Part shown: positions 1 through 3,898 of the stretch, piece after piece
Layout: every line of letters begins with the position of its first letter
Numbering within the stretch: the stretch's first letter is position 1
DNA from: Rhizobium sp. Q54
GTDB taxonomy: Bacteria; Pseudomonadota; Alphaproteobacteria; Rhizobiales; Beijerinckiaceae
Direction: 5' to 3'
Assembly (NCBI GenBank): GCA_945903655.1
Contig: CAMDOY010000197.1
Span: forward strand, 1-6,876
Length of the DNA: 6,876 bases
Made by a program: the position numbers and the translations under genes
Notes under the pieces: model-generated
Seen by the model: only the letters and a program-made list of their open reading frames with translations
The model's database searches: none
What the model was told of the DNA's origin: nothing

Positions 1-175
1 CGGCGCCCCAGAAGCAGCCGAGGCCGAACATGGCGGTCTCGAACCCCGCAGGCCAGGGGCCCTGCAGGGGATGGCCATTGACCGCATGGCGGGTGGCCGT
101 GGGGATCTTCTGGGCCCGGCCGGGCAGGGCTTCGCCCGGAGCGGGAAGAGACGTGCGCTTGCGGAAACCGAACAT
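1..175 (-). CDS. msrA: Peptide-methionine (S)-S-oxide reductase MsrA, N-terminal part only
   Basis: MsrA reduces methionine S-sulfoxide in proteins and free methionine, repairing oxidative damage with thioredoxin as the usual electron donor. The 58 complete codons visible end in FGLGCFWGA, the MsrA active-site signature; the Cys of GCFW, residue 54, is the catalytic nucleophile. About 45 residues precede this motif (starting MFGFRKRTSLPAPGEALPGR), the extended N-terminus seen in many alphaproteobacterial MsrA proteins, with no obvious signal peptide, so a cytoplasmic location is likely. The start at 173-175 is supported by an AGGAGGG ribosome-binding site at 181-187, well spaced from the ATG. 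The gene leaves the window at base 1, so roughly the last two thirds are not seen. Identity is from the motif and is secure; the subgroup is not. Confidence 0.93.
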   Translation of the reverse strand, partial: MFGFRKRTSLPAPGEALPGRAQKIPTATRHAVNGHPLQGPWPAGFETAMFGLGCFWGA

Positions 176-263
176 GGGAACCCTCCTGACATCGCCCCAT
201 CCAAGCACATTCGCGCGCCCCTGTGGAGCCCGCATGGCGCGCAAGCGTCTTGGCGCCTTGGCG

Positions 264-575
264 TCAGGGTCGACTGCTGAAACCGATGGCGGTGGAGCGG
301 CGCTGGGCGACCAGCATGAACAGGAGGCCGAGCATCCCCAGCACGACCCAAACGGGCAAGCGCATGACCTCAAGGGTCACCGGATCCCATAAAAAAGGAT
401 GCAGCCGCGACGTGATCACCCGCTGGATCTCCGTCTCCCAGTTTTTCAGGACGGCGCCCATGAAAGTGACGGAAATAGCGCCGCCCGCAATGGAGCGCGT
501 GCCATCGATCACCAAGGCGGCGAAGGCTGAAGCGAGGGCGAGAAAACCGGCGATCCGGATCGAGAATCGAAGCAT
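264..575 (-). CDS. Small two-helix inner-membrane protein of unknown function
   Basis: A 103-residue protein with a hydrophobic segment near the N-terminus (about residues 8-25, IAGFLALASAFAALVIDG) and a second near the C-terminus (about 73-91, PVWVVLGMLGLLFMLVA). A central stretch of about 45 residues lies between them, containing TRSIAGGAI and a HPFLWDPV motif. I associate this layout, with the DGTRSIA and LWDPV words, with a conserved hypothetical family found in Rhizobiales; no function is known to me. Both termini probably lie on the same side of the inner membrane. The start at 573-575 has no clear Shine-Dalgarno sequence; it is chosen because the first membrane segment begins directly after it. 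The gene lies 88 bp upstream of msrA on the same strand, so the two may be co-transcribed. A perfect dyad at 597-609 lies 21 bp upstream of the start. Confidence 0.8.
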   Translation of the reverse strand: MLRFSIRIAGFLALASAFAALVIDGTRSIAGGAISVTFMGAVLKNWETEIQRVITSRLHPFLWDPVTLEVMRLPVWVVLGMLGLLFMLVAQRRSTAIGFSSRP

Positions 576-596
576 GACGATCAGACGCTAAACGAC

Positions 597-609
597 AATG
601 GTTACCATT
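597..609. promoter_or_regulatory. Perfect 6-bp dyad upstream of the membrane-protein gene
   Basis: AATGGT-T-ACCATT is a perfect inverted repeat with a one-base centre. It lies 21 bp upstream of the start codon of the minus-strand membrane-protein gene and about 47 bp past the stop of the secreted-protein gene. The position suits an operator for a dimeric regulator, but no matching regulator or promoter box can be identified in the window, so the role is inference. Confidence 0.25.
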
Positions 610-656
610 CTTCCAAGAGGCAGCTCTCGTGCAGTCAGCATCGCCATGCCGCAGGA

Positions 657-1145
657 TCACCGGGGCGCGCCGGACCCCAGAGCGCCCAGACGATCGATCA
701 TCTTCCCGATGGCCTCCACGCAGTCGCTCATGCGGACATCGGCGGGGCAACGCACGTCGATCTCCGCATCCCCCCTGCGCATGTGGAACCGCGCTCCGCC
801 CATGGCCATCATGCCCGGATGCATCATGTCCGGGCGCATGCCGCCGGGACCGCCCTGAGCGCCCTGTCGCCCGGCGGCAGGCCCGCCGCCGCGACCTCGA
901 TTGTGGTCCTCGTCATGGTCCTGCCCGGCGTCCTCATCGCGATTCATGCGCCAGCCACGCGGCCCCCGACCAAGGTCCTGCTGGATGAATTGCGGCAGGG
1001 GAGAGAGCGCCTCCGACATCAAGAGCCCATCAGGACGCCACGCGACCGGCCCTGATGTCTGCGCCACGGCCCCGCCAGCGGCTAGCGCGGACCCGAAAGC
1101 GAGGACGAAAAGGGCGCCGATGGATGTTTTCGCTTGGATTTTCAT
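657..1145 (-). CDS. Secreted/periplasmic protein rich in Met, His and acidic residues, function unknown
   Basis: A 162-residue protein starting MKIQAKTSIGALFVLAFG. Residues 1-28 form a good Sec signal peptide with a likely cleavage after AVA (28), so the mature protein of about 134 residues should be periplasmic. The mature part has an acidic and His-containing stretch (about 67-82, RDEDAGQDHDEDHNRG), a Gly/Gln-rich linker, a Met-rich stretch (about 103-121, MRPDMMHPGMMAMGGARFHM), and a more ordered tail with two cysteines nine residues apart (C133 and C142, in VRCPADVRMSDC) followed by an amphipathic segment. The composition would suit metal binding, copper for instance, but that is inference. 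The start at 1143-1145 is preferred because a GGAGAGG ribosome-binding site (about 1151-1157) precedes it; an in-frame ATG six codons earlier would bury that site. It is the outermost of three minus-strand genes. The frame stays open far upstream through the tRNA, which is artefactual. Confidence 0.75.
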   Translation of the reverse strand: MKIQAKTSIGALFVLAFGSALAAGGAVAQTSGPVAWRPDGLLMSEALSPLPQFIQQDLGRGPRGWRMNRDEDAGQDHDEDHNRGRGGGPAAGRQGAQGGPGGMRPDMMHPGMMAMGGARFHMRRGDAEIDVRCPADVRMSDCVEAIGKMIDRLGALGSGAPR

Positions 1146-1361
1146 GAGGACCCTCTCCGACATGGGCGATGCAGGCGAAACGCCCCGCCTCCCGCCCGGT
1201 TCCGCGCCGCCGCACCCCGGTGTGGCACGGGAAAAAGCGAAAGCTGCCTCATGAGGAGCGTTTTGCAGCTTGGCGAGACGGTCCTGATGGTTTATGCCCT
1301 GCGCACGTTCGGTTGGGTCCGCGCCATCTTGAGGCGCTTCAGGCCCGGTTTGATCGTCCGT
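1146..1361. other. Gene-free spacer between the secreted-protein gene and the tRNA-Ser region
   Basis: No convincing coding region is seen on either strand. This stretch must hold the promoter of the divergent secreted-protein gene and perhaps the promoter for the tRNA. A weak candidate for the tRNA is TTGAGG at 1329-1334 followed by an AT-containing stretch near 1350-1357, but the -10 match is poor and I do not press it. Confidence 0.4.
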
Positions 1362-1412
1362 GTGCGCCCTGGCGTACGCTGCGGAGGGGTGGCCGAGTGG
1401 CTGAAGGCGCAC
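1362..1412 (+). repeat. Direct repeat, copy 1: upstream flank plus 5' half of tRNA-Ser
   Basis: These 51 bases match 1451-1501 at 49 positions, differing only at the eighth and ninth bases (CT here, TC in the second copy). The copies start 89 bp apart. The repeat covers 21 bases of upstream flank and the tRNA from its first base through the D arm to the start of the anticodon stem. It looks like a tandem duplication of the tRNA-Ser locus whose first copy has lost its 3' half. Confidence 0.9.
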
Positions 1413-1439
1413 AGCGCGCCTGAGGCGCGCATCCCCTCC
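1383..1439 (+). pseudogene. Truncated tRNA-Ser copy that can still fold as a shortened tRNA-like structure
   Basis: This copy starts with the same 30 bases as the intact tRNA-Ser (acceptor strand GGAGGGG at 1383-1389, then the D arm), but the anticodon, variable and T arms are missing. In their place is a perfect hairpin, GCGCGCC-TGA-GGCGCGC (1414-1430). CCCCTCC at 1433-1439 can pair perfectly with the 5' acceptor strand, rebuilding a 7-bp acceptor stem. No GCCA follows; the next bases are AAAAA. The simplest reading is a decayed duplicate. Closure of the acceptor stem around a clean internal hairpin leaves open a small tRNA-like RNA. No anticodon is present, so it cannot decode. Confidence 0.6.
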
Positions 1440-1450
1440 AAAAAGACCGC

Positions 1451-1501
1451 GTGCGCCTCGGCGTACGCTGCGGAGGGGTGGCCGAGTGGCTGAAGGCGCA
1501 C
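1451..1501 (+). repeat. Direct repeat, copy 2: upstream flank plus 5' half of the intact tRNA-Ser
   Basis: Second copy of the 51-bp repeat (49 of 51 identical to 1362-1412). It runs into the intact tRNA. Because the 21 bases upstream of the tRNA are included, any promoter or processing signal close to the 5' end was duplicated too. Confidence 0.9.
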
Positions 1502-1561
1502 GCCTGGAAAGTGTGTATGCGGGAAACCGTATCGCGGGTTCGAATCCCGCCCCCTCCGCCA
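1472..1561 (+). tRNA. tRNA-Ser(GGA), with encoded CCA
   Basis: A complete class II tRNA. The acceptor stem is GGAGGGG (1472-1478) with CCCCTCC (1551-1557), then discriminator G1558 and encoded CCA (1559-1561). The D arm contains GCCGAGTGGCTGAAGGC. The anticodon stem CACGC/GTGTG closes the loop CTGGAAA, giving anticodon GGA, which reads UCC and UCU. A long variable arm (ATGCGG with CCGTAT around GAAA) is diagnostic for serine, and the T arm is GCGGG-TTCGAAT-CCCGC. It decodes serine codons and, as the integrase gene directly downstream indicates, its 3' end probably served as the attachment site of the element; the insertion restored the full tRNA sequence. Confidence 0.97.
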
Positions 1562-1728
1562 GAGCCCTGTCCACCGCCATCCAAAGCAGTTCGGAACAGC
1601 ATCTAGTAATCCTTATTTTTCAGGTAGATCCAGTGCCTTCTGTCCGAACGGGTTCGTTCGAGCACCCTTGCCTCCGCCCCCGTTCGTCAGTTACGGTAGG
1701 GGACAAATTAGGGGTTTCGGGGTTGGCC
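1562..1728 (+). promoter_or_regulatory. Integrase leader and presumed attachment-site arm region
   Basis: These 167 bases separate the tRNA 3' end from the integrase start, where integrase arm sites, excisionase sites and the int promoter usually lie. Visible signals: the dyad GTTC-G-GAAC at 1589-1597 within CAGTTCGGAAC; CCTTCTGTCCGAA at 1636-1648 leading into the perfect dyad CGAAC-GG-GTTCG (1645-1656); and GGGGACAAATTAGGGG at 1699-1714. CAGTTCGG and GTCCGAA both recur in the xis leader. No clear sigma-70 promoter is seen, although 1604-1621 is locally AT-rich. Confidence 0.45.
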
Positions 1729-2997
1729 ATGGCTGGACGGGAATTGTCTGCTGCTTTTGTGAGAACTGCCGGGCCCGGTCGATATTCTGACGGCGACGGG
1801 CTTTATCTGTTGGTCAAGAAGACTGGAAAGCGGTTCTGGGTCTTTCGATACAAGGTCAATGGCAGTAAATTACGGGAAGCGGGGCTCGGACGCGCGGGTG
1901 AAGCTAAAAACTGCGTTCGGCTTGCGGAGGCCCGCGAGAAGGCGTCGTCCCTCTTCAGACAGGTGAAGGAAGGCATTGATCCTTTGGTTGCCCGCGACGC
2001 GGTTTTGGCAGCGAACAAAGCCGCCCAGCAGGATGCAACGATAAAAAAAATCACATTCAGCGAGGTGGCTAGACGCTATATCAACAGCCATGCACCAAGC
2101 TGGCATAACCCCAAGCATGCGGGGCAATGGACGGCAACCATTCAGACCTACGCCAATCCGATCTTTGGCGACATTCCAGTGTCGGAGATCAGTACGGCCC
2201 ATGTTCTTGCGGCGGTAGAGCCCATTTGGGCGACGAAGTCCGAGACCGCAAGTCGACTGCGTGGGCGCATTGAGACTGTTTTGAACTTTGCCAAGGCTCG
2301 CGGGTGGCGCTCGGGGGAGAACCCGGCAACATGGAAGGGGCACCTGTCTCTGACCCTTCCTTCGCGCTCAAAAATTGCGGGGGTCAAGCATCACCCAGCG
2401 GTTGCTTGGCCGAATATGGGAACTTTCATGCAGACATTGCTACTTCAGGAGGGGATTGGCGTTCGCGCGCTGCGTTTCGCCATTTTGACTGCTGCCCGCA
2501 GCGGTGAGGTCCGTAAGGCGCGCTGGGGGGAGATAGACCTCTTCACCGCCACTTGGACTGCCCCAGCGAAGCACATGAAAGGGCGCCGCGAGCATCGTGT
2601 ACCCTTGTCTGAGCAGGCTTTGGCTGTGCTCGGGGAGATGTGGGCTGCAAGAAGAAGCGATGACCCTGACGCTCACGTATTTCCGGGTCTAGGTCTTGGC
2701 CGTCCATTGTCCGACATGACACTGACAGCAGTCCTGCGGCGCATGAAGCGCAGAGACATTACCGTCCACGGGTTTCGCAGCACGTTCAAGGACTGGGCCG
2801 CTGAGTCGACGGCGTACCCAGATGAGCTGTCGGAAATGGCGCTCGCTCATAAAATAGGCAGCAAGGTTGAAGCGGCATACCGCCGTGGTGACCTTTTCGA
2901 GAAACGGCGGCGGCTGATGGCGGACTGGGGGACTTTCTGCTCCACATCGAGTGCGGGTCAGGGGGCTAAGATTTCCCCCTTGCGGGGGGTAAAGTGA
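1729..2997 (+). CDS. int: P4-type tyrosine recombinase (integrase)
   Basis: A 422-residue integrase that inserts and excises the element at the tRNA-Ser site through a covalent Tyr-DNA intermediate. The N-terminal domain (about 1-95, with GRYSDGDGLYLLV and KRFWVFRY) is the arm-type DNA-binding DUF4102 fold typical of P4 integrases. A helical core-binding domain follows (about 107-205). In the catalytic domain (about 220-405) all active-site residues are present: R257 in TAARSGEVR, K284 in HMKGRREHRVPL, H347 and R350 in HGFRST, H374 in LAHKIG, and nucleophile Y384 in EAAYRRGDLFEKRR. Length and domain order are normal, so it is probably active. The ATG at 1729 is chosen because MAGRELSAAFVRTAGPGRYS is the usual family start; the open frame reaches further up into the tRNA but is not coding there. 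No strong ribosome-binding site is seen. The stop shares one base with the next gene. Confidence 0.95.
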   Translation: MAGRELSAAFVRTAGPGRYSDGDGLYLLVKKTGKRFWVFRYKVNGSKLREAGLGRAGEAKNCVRLAEAREKASSLFRQVKEGIDPLVARDAVLAANKAAQQDATIKKITFSEVARRYINSHAPSWHNPKHAGQWTATIQTYANPIFGDIPVSEISTAHVLAAVEPIWATKSETASRLRGRIETVLNFAKARGWRSGENPATWKGHLSLTLPSRSKIAGVKHHPAVAWPNMGTFMQTLLLQEGIGVRALRFAILTAARSGEVRKARWGEIDLFTATWTAPAKHMKGRREHRVPLSEQALAVLGEMWAARRSDDPDAHVFPGLGLGRPLSDMTLTAVLRRMKRRDITVHGFRSTFKDWAAESTAYPDELSEMALAHKIGSKVEAAYRRGDLFEKRRRLMADWGTFCSTSSAGQGAKISPLRGVK

Positions 2998-3566
2998 TGA
3001 ATGCAGGCATCGTCACAGACGAAATGACCGTCACTTTGGGGCTAGAGGCGGCAAGAGTAGAAATTAACGCCCAAGCCATGTGGGAGGACGCAATCATTGC
3101 AGCGACTCTTCGCGAACGCTTGAACGGTTTGGCCGCAGAAACTACGGGTCCGGTCAATCTAACAAGGCAAAATGCCATTGCCTTACTTAAAATAGTATCC
3201 GAAACGTTAGATGAGCCGATGCTTCAGCAATCAACCAGCGGAGTTTTTATTGAGCATGGGGCTATAGATCTTCTTCGTAAACTCATTGACGCGATTGAAG
3301 ACCTGAATGATGGAAAAACACATCATGCGCTAAAGCCCACAGCCACTGCTGCGAATGCGTCTCTTTCACGCGCAGAAAGAAAATACGAGCAGTTACTTTT
3401 AGAGAGTGTACTAATTGTTCAGCTTGCAAAGCAGTTTAAGTCTGAGGGTGAGGCTCGACGGTTCGTTGTTAACTGTTTGCGAAAGAAAGGAAAAACTTGG
3501 CGCGGCAAACCAATCACAATAAAGACGCTGGAACGACGCAAGCATAGGATAAAAAAATACATATAA
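2997..3566 (+). CDS. Unrecognised accessory protein, possibly DNA-binding at its C-terminus
   Basis: A 189-residue protein I cannot assign. The N-terminal half is mostly helical in appearance and acidic. The middle has LRKLIDAIEDLNDGKTHHAL, resembling proteins often found next to integrases in alphaproteobacterial islands. The C-terminal third is strongly basic (LRKKGKTWRGKPITIKTLER, then RKHRIKKYI) and could form a helix-turn-helix or another nucleic-acid contact. The ATG at 2997 overlaps the integrase TGA by one base (TGATG), so translation is probably coupled; GTG at 2994 is an alternative start, and a GGGGGG tract just upstream can serve as ribosome-binding site. The gene is markedly AT-richer than its surroundings (42% G/C at 3181-3300 by hand count). 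That suggests a different origin from the flanks. A role in regulating integration or the element's expression is inferred only from position. Confidence 0.75.
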   Translation: MNAGIVTDEMTVTLGLEAARVEINAQAMWEDAIIAATLRERLNGLAAETTGPVNLTRQNAIALLKIVSETLDEPMLQQSTSGVFIEHGAIDLLRKLIDAIEDLNDGKTHHALKPTATAANASLSRAERKYEQLLLESVLIVQLAKQFKSEGEARRFVVNCLRKKGKTWRGKPITIKTLERRKHRIKKYI

Positions 3567-3664
3567 ATCAATAATTTAAGATCCGCAAATGCCCCCGGCG
3601 TTTATGAAATCTGAAAATGTTCTCTTCCCTTCGTCCGAAACAGTTCGGGCAAAGGAGAACATTC
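3567..3664 (+). promoter_or_regulatory. AT-rich leader of the xis-primase pair with nested inverted repeats over the ribosome-binding site
   Basis: This 98-bp gap begins AT-rich, where a promoter for the downstream pair could lie, though no good -35/-10 pair is seen. An outer perfect 9-bp inverted repeat, AATGTTCTC (3616-3624) and GAGAACATT (3655-3663), encloses an inner dyad, CCGAA-ACAG-TTCGG (3635-3648). The Shine-Dalgarno sequence AAGGAGA (3652-3658) lies partly in the outer right arm, just before the ATG at 3665. As RNA the pair could hide the ribosome-binding site; as DNA the dyads could be operators. The AAGGAGA also decides the xis start in favour of 3665 over the in-frame ATG at 3617, which falls within the left arm. 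Confidence 0.5.
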
Positions 3665-3898
3665 ATGGAGAAACTCGCATACACCCCCCGCGAAGCCTGT
3701 GAGGCACTGCGGATTGGTCGGACTAAGCTTTACCAGCTGTTTGCCTCCGGTGACATCAAGGCCGTCGCACTCGGGGGGAAGACCCTAATCCCCCGCGCTG
3801 CGCTTGAGGCTTTCTTGGCTTCGCTGCCCTTGATCAGCATGCAGCGCATGCCTGATGGCGATGCCATCAACAGCCACGTTAAAATAGGGGGCGAATGA
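3665..3898 (+). CDS. AlpA/Xis-family helix-turn-helix protein (excisionase or regulator)
   Basis: A 77-residue protein. Residues 5-52 (YTPREACEALRIGRTKLYQL, then FASGDIKAVALGGKTLIPRA and ALEAFL) match the MerR-like HTH_17 excisionase fold: an HTH, a short wing, then a closing helix. Such proteins bind near att sites to direct the integrase toward excision and can regulate transcription, as AlpA and P4 Vis do. The C-terminal 25 residues show no motif. The start at 3665 has a strong AAGGAGA at good spacing; the 48-base in-frame extension to ATG 3617 would begin inside an inverted repeat and adds no recognisable domain. The gene overlaps the primase start by four bases (ATGA), so the two are probably translationally coupled. 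The dyad in its leader is also found before the integrase, consistent with control of both sites by this protein; that is inference. Confidence 0.85.
   Translation: MEKLAYTPREACEALRIGRTKLYQLFASGDIKAVALGGKTLIPRAALEAFLASLPLISMQRMPDGDAINSHVKIGGE

Noticed and set aside
213..242. GCGCGCC/GGCGCGC inverted repeat between msrA and the membrane-protein gene as a terminator
   Set aside because: Sixteen-base loop and no T run on either strand; such GC words are expected in this GC-rich flank.
1362..1501. CRISPR or other interspersed repeat array at the tRNA repeats
   Set aside because: Only two copies are present, and the repeated sequence is a tRNA 5' half with its flank.
657..1580. Minus-strand frame of 307 codons running from the secreted protein through the tRNA-Ser region
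   Set aside because: The extra N-terminal part is the antisense of a tRNA and its partial duplicate. A signal peptide and ribosome-binding site mark the true start at 1145.
1486..1728. N-terminal extension of the integrase back into the tRNA
   Set aside because: The frame is open but overlaps the tRNA; the family start MAGRELSAAF at 1729 fits normal integrase length and domain limits.
3191..3208. Third copy of the TCCGAA dyad inside the unknown gene (TATCCGAAACGTTAG)
   Set aside because: Only the TCCGAA half matches, the second half-site is absent and it lies within coding sequence.
3617..3664. Upstream in-frame ATG for the xis gene
   Set aside because: It has no ribosome-binding site, lies in the arm of an inverted repeat and adds no domain. 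The start at 3665 has a strong AAGGAGA.
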